Of a stretch of DNA of 64,000 nt, positions 1 through 10,472 are shown in pieces. How positions within the stretch are numbered: the stretch's first letter is position 1; the number at the start of each line of letters is the position of its first letter. The stretch lies in the NCBI RefSeq assembly GCF_003999375.1, contig NZ_RJLC01000017.1:124001-188000 (forward strand), given 5' to 3'. The stretch is from Pseudidiomarina mangrovi (GTDB lineage: Bacteria; Pseudomonadota; Gammaproteobacteria; Enterobacterales; Alteromonadaceae). The position numbers and the translations under genes are program-made. The notes under the pieces are model-generated. The model was not told where the DNA came from, did no database searches, and worked only from the letters and a program-made list of their open reading frames with translations.

Positions 1-867
1 TGCCTCTTCGTTGAGGAGCTGTAAATGCCGCGCTTTAACCCGTGCTTTAGCTAATAGATAGCGCGACTCATCACGGTTCACTGGGCGCGGTAGCGCTTCG
101 GCGCGAACCCGCGTGTCAGCAATTCGAGCTTCTGAAATAGGGTGAGTTAATAACATTTGCGGAACTTTGGTGGCGTAACGATGTTTTTCGGCTAAGCGAC
201 CAAAAAATCCTGGCGCACCCATGGGATCATAACCAGCTCGCACCAACATGGTTAAACCAACGCGGTCCGCTTCTTGCTCAAATTGTCTGGTGTAGTTAAT
301 TTGTAGTTGTTGCGCTCCGGCTATGGTGGTGCTGAGTGCAGCCATGCCTAAATCAGGGCTGATCATCCCCAATAATACGGCGCCTAGCATGGCTACTATG
401 GTATTTGGAGAGGCATTCTGCAGGCGTTCCATATTGCGGACGATATGCCGTTGCGATACGTGGGCAACTTCATGCGCCATCACCGATGCTAATTCTGATT
501 CGGTCTCGGTCTCGGCAATTAAGCCAGTATAAAAGCCGATATAACCACCGAAAAAGGCAAAGGCGTTGATATCATTCTGGTTGATCCAGAAGAATGTAAA
601 TGGAAAACGCACATCATCAGCTTCACGCACCAAACGGGTGCCCATATCTTTTAAGTATTCGTTTAGGACAGGGTCGCCAACAACCGGTGCTTGCGCACGA
701 ATTTGCCGCATGTAGAGATCGCCAAAGGTGCGCTCGCGCTCAACCGACATAACGCTAATACCCGCGGTTCCTATCTCAGGCAGACGATTTTGCTGCGCAA
801 CGCTGGTTGCGCTGCTCATGAGCAACAAGGTGATAATAACCGATGGTAAAAGTTTGGATAACTGCAT
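1..867 (-). CDS. bepA: BepA-like periplasmic M48 metalloprotease (3' end cut by window edge)
   Basis: The reading frame begins at an ATG (complement of 865-867) and stays open to base 1, giving 289 residues without a stop. The N-terminus is a signal peptide (about residues 1-24, hydrophobic core IITLLLMSS). The M48 zinc motif HEVAH lies at about residues 132-136, and a downstream QEAD segment supplies the third zinc ligand typical of the family. BepA degrades or assists outer-membrane proteins such as LptD at the BAM machinery in the periplasm. The C-terminal TPR half would lie beyond the left edge. It diverges from perM, and 162 bases separate the two starts. Family identity is firm; choosing BepA over the related LoiP rests on length and sequence feel. 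Confidence 0.88.
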   Translation of the reverse strand, partial: MQLSKLLPSVIITLLLMSSATSVAQQNRLPEIGTAGISVMSVERERTFGDLYMRQIRAQAPVVGDPVLNEYLKDMGTRLVREADDVRFPFTFFWINQNDINAFAFFGGYIGFYTGLIAETETESELASVMAHEVAHVSQRHIVRNMERLQNASPNTIVAMLGAVLLGMISPDLGMAALSTTIAGAQQLQINYTRQFEQEADRVGLTMLVRAGYDPMGAPGFFGRLAEKHRYATKVPQMLLTHPISEARIADTRVRAEALPRPVNRDESRYLLAKARVKARHLQLLNEEA

Positions 868-1029
868 GATTCCAACTCGTTGTGACGCTAAGCTTAGGAT
901 ACCTGTTTCAGCTAAAGGTTCCACCGTGACTGGGCAGTGTTGATGCAATTGATTCTTTTGTTTCGATTGTAACCCAGACCACAAGCCAGCTATGATGAGT
1001 ATACGCAACCACCAAGGAGTGACAAGGTC

Positions 1030-2106
1030 ATGTGGGACTATCTAAAAACCTGGTATCAACGCAAATTCTCTGATCCAGATGCCATTACCTTGTTCTTACT
1101 GCTGATATTCAGCTTTGGTTTAATTATTTTAGTGGGCGAAATTCTCGCGCCTATTCTTGTTGCGATTAGTTTGGCGTATTTGCTCGACTGGCCAATTCAA
1201 CGCATGGAGAGCTTAAAAGTAGGGCGAGGTGCCGCGGTACTGACGGTATTTTTGCTGTTTATTGCGCTCAATGTGGCCCTGATTATTTTCTTGATGCCAG
1301 TTATCTGGCAGCAGTCGCTGGCGCTGTTCGCGGAATTACCGCAAATGGTGGTGAAAACCCGTGTGTTACTGGATAAATTGCCGGAATTATTTCCAGATTA
1401 CATTGAACCGAGCCACATCACTCACTTTGTAGATACCAGTACCCAACGTATTATTCTTTTTGGCGAGACAGTGCTTGCGCAGTCGTTTAGTCGCATCATC
1501 GGTATTATGGCCTTACTGATTTATTTCATCATTGTGCCATTACTGGTGTTTTTTATGCTCAAAGACAAGCATGTGCTGATGTCTCATGTGTCACGTATAA
1601 TGCCGCATAATCGCCGCTTGATTACCCAAGTCAGTAACGAAATGAATGTACAGATCATGAATTACATTCGCGGCAAAGCGCTCGAAGTGGTGATCGTTGG
1701 TGTCACTAGCTTTGTAGTGTTTGCTTTATTTGATTTACGCTATGCAGCGTTACTGGCGGTATTGGTTGGTTTGTCGGTGTTAATTCCCTACATCGGCGCA
1801 GCGGTAGTGACCTTGCCGGTATTCTTGGTGGCACTGTTTCAATTCGGCTGGAGTGCTATGTTTGCTTATGTCATGGCGGCTTATTTGCTGATCCAAGCTC
1901 TCGATGGTAACGTTTTGGTGCCGCTATTATTCTCTGAAGCGGTGAGTTTAAATCCGGTTTATATCATTGCTGCAGTATTGGTCTTCGGCGGTATTTGGGG
2001 CTTTTGGGGGGTGTTCTTCGCCATCCCGCTAGCAAGCTTGGTGAAAGCCGTACTGACGGCATTGTCGAGCAAAGCCGACAGTGTACCGCCAGTGGCCCAA
2101 ACCTAA
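1030..2106 (+). CDS. perM: AI-2E family transporter, PerM-like inner-membrane protein
   Basis: This 358-residue polytopic membrane protein has about eight hydrophobic segments: a helical pair near residues 20-50, one at 70-90, a long pair around 150-180, and four more after 220. A hydrophilic stretch lies in the middle (about 100-145). This is the layout of the AI-2E/PerM (UPF0118) family, whose substrate is unknown or debated. An AAGGAG ribosome site at 1014-1019 supports the ATG at 1030. The gene is followed within 5 bases by the convergent bcp gene. PerM beside bcp and dapA is a recurrent neighbourhood in gammaproteobacteria, so the orthologue call is good although the function is not settled. 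Confidence 0.85.
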   Translation: MWDYLKTWYQRKFSDPDAITLFLLLIFSFGLIILVGEILAPILVAISLAYLLDWPIQRMESLKVGRGAAVLTVFLLFIALNVALIIFLMPVIWQQSLALFAELPQMVVKTRVLLDKLPELFPDYIEPSHITHFVDTSTQRIILFGETVLAQSFSRIIGIMALLIYFIIVPLLVFFMLKDKHVLMSHVSRIMPHNRRLITQVSNEMNVQIMNYIRGKALEVVIVGVTSFVVFALFDLRYAALLAVLVGLSVLIPYIGAAVVTLPVFLVALFQFGWSAMFAYVMAAYLLIQALDGNVLVPLLFSEAVSLNPVYIIAAVLVFGGIWGFWGVFFAIPLASLVKAVLTALSSKADSVPPVAQT

Positions 2107-2110
2107 ACGC

Positions 2111-2572
2111 TTAGAGGGCAGCTAACACCACTTGGTGGTGATTGCTGGTTTTGAAGTTATCGAACACCTGAGCAATGCGGCCATCTTGATTAATAAGAAA
2201 GCTGATGCGGTGCAAACCATCGTAGGTTTTACCCATAAACTTTTTACTGCCCCAAACACCGAACTGTTCAGCAACGGCGCGGTCTTCATCACTGAGTAAG
2301 GTGAAGTTGAGTTGGTCACGCTCGGTGAATTTAGCTAAGCGCGCAGGGGCGTCGGTGCTAATACCCACGGTAATGACACCCTGTTGTTGTAACTGTGCTT
2401 GGTGATCGCGCAGTTGTTGCGCTTGCACGGTGCAGCCGGGCGTCATAGCTTTTGGATAAAAGTACACCAATACCCGACCTTGTGACAGCAACTCGGTAAG
2501 CGCTACTGGATCACCATATGCATTGCGAAGCGTGAATGCTGGTGCTTGATCACCGGCTTGTAATGTCTGCAT
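2111..2572 (-). CDS. bcp: Peroxiredoxin of the BCP/PrxQ type, single-cysteine variant
   Basis: The 153-residue thioredoxin-fold peroxidase reduces H2O2 and organic hydroperoxides in the cytoplasm. The peroxidatic motif PGCTVQ places the catalytic cysteine at residue 47, preceded by the usual YFYPK strand. In E. coli BCP a second, resolving cysteine lies five residues later. Here that position is glutamine (residue 52), and Cys47 is the only cysteine in the whole protein, so it should work by a 1-Cys mechanism with an external thiol. It reads towards perM and diverges from dapA. The ATG at 2572 gives the normal family length. Confidence 0.9.
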   Translation of the reverse strand: MQTLQAGDQAPAFTLRNAYGDPVALTELLSQGRVLVYFYPKAMTPGCTVQAQQLRDHQAQLQQQGVITVGISTDAPARLAKFTERDQLNFTLLSDEDRAVAEQFGVWGSKKFMGKTYDGLHRISFLINQDGRIAQVFDNFKTSNHHQVVLAAL

Positions 2573-2697
2573 AAAACCTCCTCATTGAAGTGTGGCTAGT
2601 GTAGATGAACATAAAGCGGTCTGCAAAGCCGCTTGCCCCTTGTGTTTGGGGGGTACTGAAAGTACCATTGACAACTTATTCGCAAACAGGAGTGCAC

Positions 2698-3573
2698 ATG
2701 TTAACAGGTAGTATCGTGGCCTTGGTCACCCCATTTACCAGTCAAGGTAATGTTGATTTTGCCTTCTTAGAGGCACTGGTTAATTGGCATGTTGAACAAG
2801 GTACCGATGCCATTGTTGCTATGGGCACAACCGGTGAATCAGCCACCATGAGTCATGATGAGCACGTAATGGTGGTCAGTGCTATTACTGAACTGGCAGC
2901 TGGTCGCATCGCTGTGATTGCCGGTAATGGGTCAAACTCTACCAGTGAAGCTGTACACCTTACGGAGCGTATGAGTCATCTACCACTGGCTGGTTTTCTT
3001 AACGTCAATCCCTATTACAATAAACCATCGCAATGCGGCTTAATGGCCCATTATCGGGCTTGTTGTGAAGCCAGTGACCTACCGCAATTGCTGTACAACG
3101 TGCCCAGTCGCACCGGTGCTGACTTGCTCCCGGAGCAGATTGCAGAATTAGCTACGTTACCAAATATTGTTGGGATCAAAGAAGCCACTGGAGACATCTC
3201 CCGCGTGGCTCAACTTCGTGAACTCTGTGGTGACGATTTTATTTTACTGAGTGGTGATGACCCAACCGGGTGTGACTTTATGCTTCAAGGTGGGCGTGGC
3301 GTTATCAGCGTTACTGCCAACGTGATGCCGGCACTCATGAAACGGATGGTCACAGCAGCATTGGCCGGTGAGGCTGATACGGCGCATAACTATGACCAGC
3401 AGATGGCCACTATTCATGCCGCGATGTTCGTGCAAGCCAATCCAATACCGGTAAAATGGGCATTGAGCCTGATGGGCAAATTACAGCCACATTACCGCTT
3501 GCCTATGACCGAGCCGGAGTTGGCCCAACAACATCACATTGAACAAACATTAAAACAAGCCGGTTTAATTTAG
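2698..3573 (+). CDS. dapA: 4-hydroxy-tetrahydrodipicolinate synthase
   Basis: DapA condenses pyruvate with aspartate semialdehyde, the first committed step of diaminopimelate and lysine synthesis. The ATG at 2698 is preferred: AGGAG precedes it, the protein starts MLTGSIVALVTPF as the family does, and the 291-residue length matches. An upstream in-frame ATG at 2605 would add 31 atypical residues. Active-site residues fall in the standard places: Thr44-Thr45 in GTTGES, Tyr133, Arg138 in PSRTG and the Schiff-base Lys161 in GIKEATGD. It is followed after 13 bases by bamC, the classical dapA-bamC-purC order, and is probably co-transcribed with it. Confidence 0.97.
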   Translation: MLTGSIVALVTPFTSQGNVDFAFLEALVNWHVEQGTDAIVAMGTTGESATMSHDEHVMVVSAITELAAGRIAVIAGNGSNSTSEAVHLTERMSHLPLAGFLNVNPYYNKPSQCGLMAHYRACCEASDLPQLLYNVPSRTGADLLPEQIAELATLPNIVGIKEATGDISRVAQLRELCGDDFILLSGDDPTGCDFMLQGGRGVISVTANVMPALMKRMVTAALAGEADTAHNYDQQMATIHAAMFVQANPIPVKWALSLMGKLQPHYRLPMTEPELAQQHHIEQTLKQAGLI

Positions 3574-3586
3574 GCGCGGAGTATTC

Positions 3587-4645
3587 ATGAAAGTTTCTGC
3601 AGTAACTATAACGAGTCTGGCCGTGGTATTCATGAGCGCTTGCTCGTTTACGCCGAAAGAGCAAGCCAGCGGCTCATTTGACTATGTTGCCGTGCAGGCA
3701 CAACAAGCAATAATCCCCGCTGCTGATTTAAGTCTGCCACCAGCGCGCGATACTTATGCGGTTCCGCCGGTTGAGGGTCAGCGTGACATTGGTGCTGCAG
3801 TCAATATTTTGGCTCCGGTACTAGTGTGGCCAACAGCCGCCGGTAGCCGGGTTGAAGAGGCTGATACTCAAGTGCGAGTGCACTTTGATGAAGTGGAAGG
3901 CACGGATGATTTGCCCAGTTTGATTTGGGCAGCCAGCCTTGCTCGGCTGCAAGCCGACAGTATTGCTGTGCAAACAGAGCGAGTACAACAGCTGATCGAA
4001 ACGGGTTGGGTTACCGAGCAAAAAACGATTGGTGATGACGAGCTTGAACTGATCATCGAACGTCGCTTTGCGATTGAATTTGAAGCGCCAGCGCATGGTC
4101 GCACGGTAGCCGTGCAAGTCAATTTGCTGGAGAAAAAGGAAAGTGGTGCAGGGGCAGGTTTACGTCCAGGTTTAGTTGACGACCGTAACCAAGCGGCGTT
4201 ACTACTCAATAGTCTAATCAACGAAGTGGCCGTGCGCCTGATTTCTACGCAGAAACAGATTAGCCCAGATACCTACACGGTGAGCGCTGGTTTTGACGGC
4301 AAAGGTTATGCCGCGCTGTTAGTTGATACGAGTTTCATCAATACGTGGACCATTGTTGGTTTAGCGCTGCCCGAGCTGGGCTTTACTGTGGACGATTTAA
4401 ATCAATCAAGCGGGCGCTATTATGTCACCTATAACAGCGAATCATCAGTGCTTGGTTCGCTGGCATTTTGGCGAGACAATCCGAGCTTAGCGTTAACCGA
4501 TGGCGCTTACGAGATTTTGGTGACAGGTGACCAAACGGCTACCTCAATCACCTTTTATCGCGACGGCCAGCCATTGCCTGCAGCTGAGGTTAATGCATTA
4601 TACGCACCATTTGCTGCTGAATTCCGCCGCCAACTTGAGTTATAA
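3587..4645 (+). CDS. bamC: Outer-membrane assembly lipoprotein BamC
   Basis: BamC is a lipoprotein subunit of the BAM complex that inserts beta-barrel proteins in the outer membrane. The N-terminus is a lipoprotein signal peptide ending in the lipobox MSAC, with the lipidated cysteine at residue 19. The 352-residue length is close to E. coli BamC (344). An unstructured N-terminal segment is followed by two mixed alpha/beta domains, the second ending with the conserved pattern around ITFYRDGQPL near residue 325. A GGAG site precedes the ATG at 3587. Location between dapA and purC is the family's usual one and strengthens an identification that sequence similarity alone would leave moderate. 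Confidence 0.9.
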   Translation: MKVSAVTITSLAVVFMSACSFTPKEQASGSFDYVAVQAQQAIIPAADLSLPPARDTYAVPPVEGQRDIGAAVNILAPVLVWPTAAGSRVEEADTQVRVHFDEVEGTDDLPSLIWAASLARLQADSIAVQTERVQQLIETGWVTEQKTIGDDELELIIERRFAIEFEAPAHGRTVAVQVNLLEKKESGAGAGLRPGLVDDRNQAALLLNSLINEVAVRLISTQKQISPDTYTVSAGFDGKGYAALLVDTSFINTWTIVGLALPELGFTVDDLNQSSGRYYVTYNSESSVLGSLAFWRDNPSLALTDGAYEILVTGDQTATSITFYRDGQPLPAAEVNALYAPFAAEFRRQLEL

Positions 4646-4684
4646 TGGCGGCCTTTAATTTATCTTGCTGGAGTTGAGCTGAGT

Positions 4685-5398
4685 ATGGAAAAACGCACTG
4701 AATTGTACCGCGGTAAAGCGAAAACGGTGTTTACCACCGATAACCCTGAACGCTTGATTCTGCAATTCCGTAACGATACCTCAGCCTTTGATGGTGAGCG
4801 TATCGAACAGCTAGACCGTAAGGGCATGGTGAACAACAAGTTTAATAATTTCATCATGCAGAAACTCGAAGCGGCAGGTATCCCAACCCAACTCGACCGT
4901 GTCTTAAGCGATACCGAAACCTTGGTAAAACGTTTAACCATGATCCCGGTTGAATGTGTGATGCGCAATTTCGCCGCGGGCTCGCTGGTACGCCGTCTCG
5001 GTGTTACCGAAGGGCAGCCACTGAATCCACCTACCTTTGAGCAATTTCTGAAAAATGATGCCTTGCATGACCCAATGGTCAATGAATCCCTTGCGATTAG
5101 CTTTGGTTGGGCAACCGCTGAGCAGTTAGCACGTATGAAGGCACTGACTGTGCAAGTCAATCAGGTATTATCAGCGCTGTTTGACCAAGCTGGGCTAATG
5201 TTGGTTGATTTCAAATTAGAGTTTGGTGTTGATGCCGAGGGCAACATTGTGTTGGGTGATGAGTTCAGTCCTGACGGCTGTCGTTTGTGGGATAAAGAGA
5301 CCAAGAAAAAACTCGACAAAGACCGTTTTCGCCAAGGTTTAGGTGGTGTGGTTGAAGCATATGAAGAGGTGGCGGCGCGTTTAGGGTTGGTTATCTGA
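4685..5398 (+). CDS. purC: Phosphoribosylaminoimidazole-succinocarboxamide synthase (SAICAR synthetase)
   Basis: PurC joins aspartate to CAIR in an ATP-dependent step of de novo purine synthesis. The 237-residue length equals the E. coli enzyme. Recognisable elements are the N-terminal [10 protein letters not shown] nucleotide-binding strand, RNDTSAFDG, the [14 protein letters not shown] block, and VDFKLEFG followed by [14 protein letters not shown] near residues 177-204. GGAG lies about 11 bases before the ATG at 4685. The gene is third in dapA-bamC-purC. Its last 18 bases overlap the end of the opposite-strand DUF2897 gene, and a hairpin inside that gene may end its transcript. Confidence 0.97.
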   Translation: MEKRTELYRGKAKTVFTTDNPERLILQFRNDTSAFDGERIEQLDRKGMVNNKFNNFIMQKLEAAGIPTQLDRVLSDTETLVKRLTMIPVECVMRNFAAGSLVRRLGVTEGQPLNPPTFEQFLKNDALHDPMVNESLAISFGWATAEQLARMKALTVQVNQVLSALFDQAGLMLVDFKLEFGVDAEGNIVLGDEFSPDGCRLWDKETKKKLDKDRFRQGLGGVVEAYEEVAARLGLVI

Positions 5399-5520
5399 TT
5401 CACGCTTTTGCTTTTCAATTTCATCCAAATGCCGTTGCTTAAGCGACGGCATTTTCATATGTGCGGTATGCTTTACCAGCATGATATTGCCAATAATAAT
5501 GCCGAATACAATCAATAGTG

Positions 5521-5533
<13 letters not shown>
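5381..5533 (-). CDS. DUF2897 family small membrane protein
   Basis: A 50-residue frame opens with the ATG at 5533 ([10 protein letters not shown]) and ends with TAA at 5381-5383. The first 20 residues form one transmembrane helix; the rest is hydrophilic and rich in Lys, Arg and Glu ([12 protein letters not shown]). This matches the small DUF2897 proteins of Alteromonadales and relatives, whose function is unknown. The start lies 13 bases inside the M15 peptidase gene, so it is probably translationally coupled as the last gene of the reverse operon. The end overlaps purC by 18 bases. Its short length makes it easy to miss; the family-like pattern and the overlaps argue that it is real. Confidence 0.75.
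5427..5455 (+). terminator. Candidate purC terminator hairpin inside the DUF2897 coding region
   Basis: An inverted repeat pairs AAATGCCGT (5427-5435) with ACGGCATTT (5446-5454). The inner part TGCTT/AAGCG also pairs, leaving almost no loop. On the plus strand it is followed by only a short T run. It starts 28 bases after the purC stop, the expected place for a terminator, but the same bases encode the middle of the reverse-strand DUF2897 protein. Confidence 0.5.
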
Positions 5534-7773
<2,240 letters not shown>

Positions 7774-7840
7774 GGTGTTGTTTTCAGTCACATCATAAGT
7801 TAGAAATCACAGACCTGCATTGTGGCAAACCTCACTAGAA

Positions 7841-7863
7841 TTCTCCACAAAATATGTGGATAA
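7841..7863. other. Inverted pair of DnaA-box-like sequences upstream of yfbV
   Basis: The minus strand at 7855-7863 reads TTATCCACA, a perfect R1-type DnaA box. The plus strand at 7841-7849 reads TTCTCCACA, one mismatch from it, facing the other way across a five-base spacer. The pair lies in the 187-base region between the YffB-like gene and yfbV. No origin-like AT-rich repeats are present, and a single perfect 9-mer is not improbable in 64 kb. Confidence 0.3.
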
Positions 7864-7960
7864 GTCTGTGAGTTAGCTGGGCTGAAACCACTAAGATATT
7901 GATTTTAATGATAATTACGCGTTGCTCGAAGAGTGAGCAGTACACTGAAAAGGTGAGCCA

Positions 7961-8368
7961 ATGAGTTTTTTTAAAACCTTTGCCCAAGGTCAGCACTATG
8001 CCAACTTATGGCCGCGCCATGCCATTGTGGCGGCGCTACCCGAAGCAATGGTGGTGCCAGCGGTGGCATTCGCTGCGCGCTGGATGCCGGCCGTGGCGGT
8101 GGTTAATTTTTTAGTGCAATTTCAATGGCAGGGTGAAGCGATGATCCCGCAAGCCATAGTGACCTCATTATTTTTACTATCGATGCCGCTACAAGGTTGG
8201 TACTGGTTGGGAAAACGAGCGCACAGTCAATTACCTCCGCGACTGCAGCAATGGTATTTAGAGTTGATGGCGAAACTGCGTCTGCAGCCCCATGACAAGG
8301 CTACGTACTTAGCGTTGATTGTGGCCTTGAACAAGGCCTTGCGAGAACTGCCTCCAGACCAACATTAA
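7961..8368 (+). CDS. yfbV: UPF0208 membrane protein YfbV
   Basis: The 135-residue protein has the UPF0208 signature: an N-terminal FFKTFAQGQHYANLWP, two transmembrane helices (about residues 38-55 and 65-85) joined by a short loop, SLFLLSMPLQGWYWLGKRA, then a soluble C-terminal tail containing LPPRLQQWY. In E. coli YfbV insulates the terminus macrodomain of the chromosome. AAGG lies about 7 bases before the ATG. Upstream are an AT-rich stretch and a DnaA-box-like pair. It is monocistronic, convergent with xthA. Confidence 0.88.
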   Translation: MSFFKTFAQGQHYANLWPRHAIVAALPEAMVVPAVAFAARWMPAVAVVNFLVQFQWQGEAMIPQAIVTSLFLLSMPLQGWYWLGKRAHSQLPPRLQQWYLELMAKLRLQPHDKATYLALIVALNKALRELPPDQH

Positions 8369-8398
8369 TTGCGATCAGGTTAGCGGAGGCAGGTGCCA

Positions 8399-9208
8399 TT
8401 AGAATTCGAATTCAGACCAAACCGGGGCGTGATCAGAGGGTTTTTCGATGCCACGCAACTGGTAGTCAATACCACTATTACGACAACGCTGAACTAAATC
8501 TTGGGTGGCCATAATCAAGTCTATGCGCAGCCCACGGTTATCATCAAAGCCACGTGAACGGTAATCAAACCAGCTGTATTGTTCGGTCAAGGCCGGGTGA
8601 CAGACGCGGAAAGTATCTTGTAAGCCCCAATTTAACAAATCATTGAGCCAAACCCGCTCTTCTGGCAAAAAGCTACACTTACCAGTCGCTAACCAGCGCT
8701 TAGCGTTATCAGCACCAATACCAATATCGCAATCTTGATGAGAGATATTCACATCCCCCATAACAATCACTGATTGCTGCGGATGGTGATGATCGTTTAA
8801 ATAAGTCATCAAGTCGGCATAGAACTTTTCTTTAGCCGGAAATTTTAACGGGTGGTCGCGACTTTCGCCCTGCGGAAAATAGCCGTTAAGAATACGCACG
8901 CTGCTACCATCGGGAGCTATCCAGTCCCCCATAATCATGCGCCGTTGTGCGTCCTCGGCGTCTCCAGGAAAACCAAACTGCGGGTTTTGCAACGGTTGCT
9001 TGCTCAGCAATGCGACACCATAGTGGCCTTTTTGACCATGAAAGATGACGTGATAGCCAAGCGCTTCAACATCGGCTTGGGGAAACTGTTCGTCGTGTAC
9101 TTTGGTTTCTTGTAAGCCAATGATATCCGGCTGATGTTTGGTGATCAGCGCTTCAAGTTGATGCAGCCGCGCGCGCAGCCCGTTAATATTAAAGGAGATA
9201 ACTTTCAT
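8399..9208 (-). CDS. xthA: Exodeoxyribonuclease III
   Basis: XthA is the Mg-dependent 3'-5' exonuclease and AP endonuclease of base-excision repair. The 269-residue length matches the E. coli enzyme (268). The exonuclease-endonuclease-phosphatase motifs are in order: [11 protein letters not shown] at the start, [12 protein letters not shown] with the metal-binding Glu, [13 protein letters not shown], the [19 protein letters not shown] block and the C-terminal KPSDHAPVW with the catalytic Asp-His. It diverges from the patatin gene across 185 bases. Confidence 0.96.
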   Translation of the reverse strand: MKVISFNINGLRARLHQLEALITKHQPDIIGLQETKVHDEQFPQADVEALGYHVIFHGQKGHYGVALLSKQPLQNPQFGFPGDAEDAQRRMIMGDWIAPDGSSVRILNGYFPQGESRDHPLKFPAKEKFYADLMTYLNDHHHPQQSVIVMGDVNISHQDCDIGIGADNAKRWLATGKCSFLPEERVWLNDLLNWGLQDTFRVCHPALTEQYSWFDYRSRGFDDNRGLRIDLIMATQDLVQRCRNSGIDYQLRGIEKPSDHAPVWSEFEF

Positions 9209-9393
9209 GATAGGTGATGATCTTATCTAGGCCATTAAAAGATGCCCAAAAGCATACCAGAAGGGTTGCCAGCATGCGACTGTCAGCAGCATTGTTCGGC
9301 TTGCTTTAGTGGTTGGCGTTATTTAGGTATACTCATTTCATAACATCAACAACAGGGTTGCTTTGGCATCCCATCGGCTAACAAGGACACGGC

Positions 9394-10464
9394 ATGAGCA
9401 CTGATTTACTGCAGATTCGTGCGGGGCGCGAGGCGTGGTTGCAGATTCAGGAACATGGTTTGCGCGCTGACGATATTAGCCTGCTAATGGGCGCTTCAGG
9501 TGGTCCGAAATGGTTCATTCTGCAAGGTTTAGACCGCTTTTTATTTGGTGATTTTTTTGCTAACCGCGAGCGGCCACTTGATCTGCTCGGCAGTTCTGCC
9601 GGTGGTTGGCGTTTTGCTGCGTTAGGTCAGCCCGATCCAGTGGCTGCGAGCGAATTATTTTGTCAGCTGTATACTGGGCAAACCTATAGCGAAAAACCGG
9701 ATATTGCTGAAATCACCGATGAAGCCCGCAAGTTACTCCATCAATACGTTCCCGATTCGGTGGTGCCCGGCATGTTAGCGCAAAATAAATTTCACCATCA
9801 TATGGTGGTGGTACGCTGCAAAGGGTTAACTGCCAATGAGGGCAAACGGCAATTAGCGGGCATGTTACTGGCTGCTGGTGCGAGTAGCCTAAAGCGTGCA
9901 TGGCTGGGTAAATTCTATGAGCGCGTGGTGTTCCATCATCCACAGTCGGCGTGTCGGTTTAGTCGTGATTGGCATGATTTGCCGACCACGCATGTAGCCT
10001 TAACCGCAGACAACTTTAAGTCAGCGTTGTTGGCCACCGGCTCTATTCCCATGGTATTGGACGGTGTACGTGACATTGCTGATGCACCGGCAGGGGTGTA
10101 CCGTGATGGTGGCATCACTGACTATCATTTTGATGTCGACTTAAGTGCCGTAGACGGCTTGGTTTTGTACCCGCACTTTTATAGCCATGTGATCCCTGGT
10201 TGGTTCGACAAAGCCTTAAGTTGGCGGCGCACCACCGGAAAACAATGGCCCAAAGTGATCCTTATGGCGCCATCGGCCGAATTTGTGGCAAGCCTACCGT
10301 ACGGCAAAATTCCAGATCGTAACGATTTTGCCCGACTGGATGTACCGACGCGCTTTGCTTATTGGCGTGAAGCGGTCGCACAAGGGCAACGCTTAGCGGA
10401 ACAGTTGCAAGAATGGATCGCTACTGACCAAATTCGCAACAAAGTTAAACTTTGGACCCCATAG
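9394..10464 (+). CDS. Patatin-like phospholipase family protein
   Basis: The 356-residue protein carries an oxyanion element GASGGPKW near residue 34, a nucleophile elbow GSSAGG near residue 67 (G-x-S-x-G serine), and a later YRDGG near residue 230 with the catalytic Asp of the patatin Ser-Asp dyad. Patatins hydrolyse acyl chains from membrane lipids; the substrate here cannot be read. No signal peptide is evident. An extended -10-like TATACT lies at 9328-9333. It is followed 8 bases later by hemH, so the two are probably co-transcribed. Confidence 0.82.
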   Translation: MSTDLLQIRAGREAWLQIQEHGLRADDISLLMGASGGPKWFILQGLDRFLFGDFFANRERPLDLLGSSAGGWRFAALGQPDPVAASELFCQLYTGQTYSEKPDIAEITDEARKLLHQYVPDSVVPGMLAQNKFHHHMVVVRCKGLTANEGKRQLAGMLLAAGASSLKRAWLGKFYERVVFHHPQSACRFSRDWHDLPTTHVALTADNFKSALLATGSIPMVLDGVRDIADAPAGVYRDGGITDYHFDVDLSAVDGLVLYPHFYSHVIPGWFDKALSWRRTTGKQWPKVILMAPSAEFVASLPYGKIPDRNDFARLDVPTRFAYWREAVAQGQRLAEQLQEWIATDQIRNKVKLWTP

Positions 10465-10472
10465 GATCACCC

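Noticed and set aside
2605..2697. Longer N-terminus for DapA from an ATG at 2605
   Set aside because: The 31 added residues are atypical, and AGGAG with the family N-terminus is at 2698.
4660..5160. 166-codon open frame opposite purC
   Set aside because: It lies wholly antisense to a well-identified gene, has no ribosome site and its residue pattern is not protein-like.
7890..7925. Fur-box-like TAATGATAATTA upstream of yfbV
   Set aside because: Only part of the 19-base consensus matches, and the downstream gene has no iron link.
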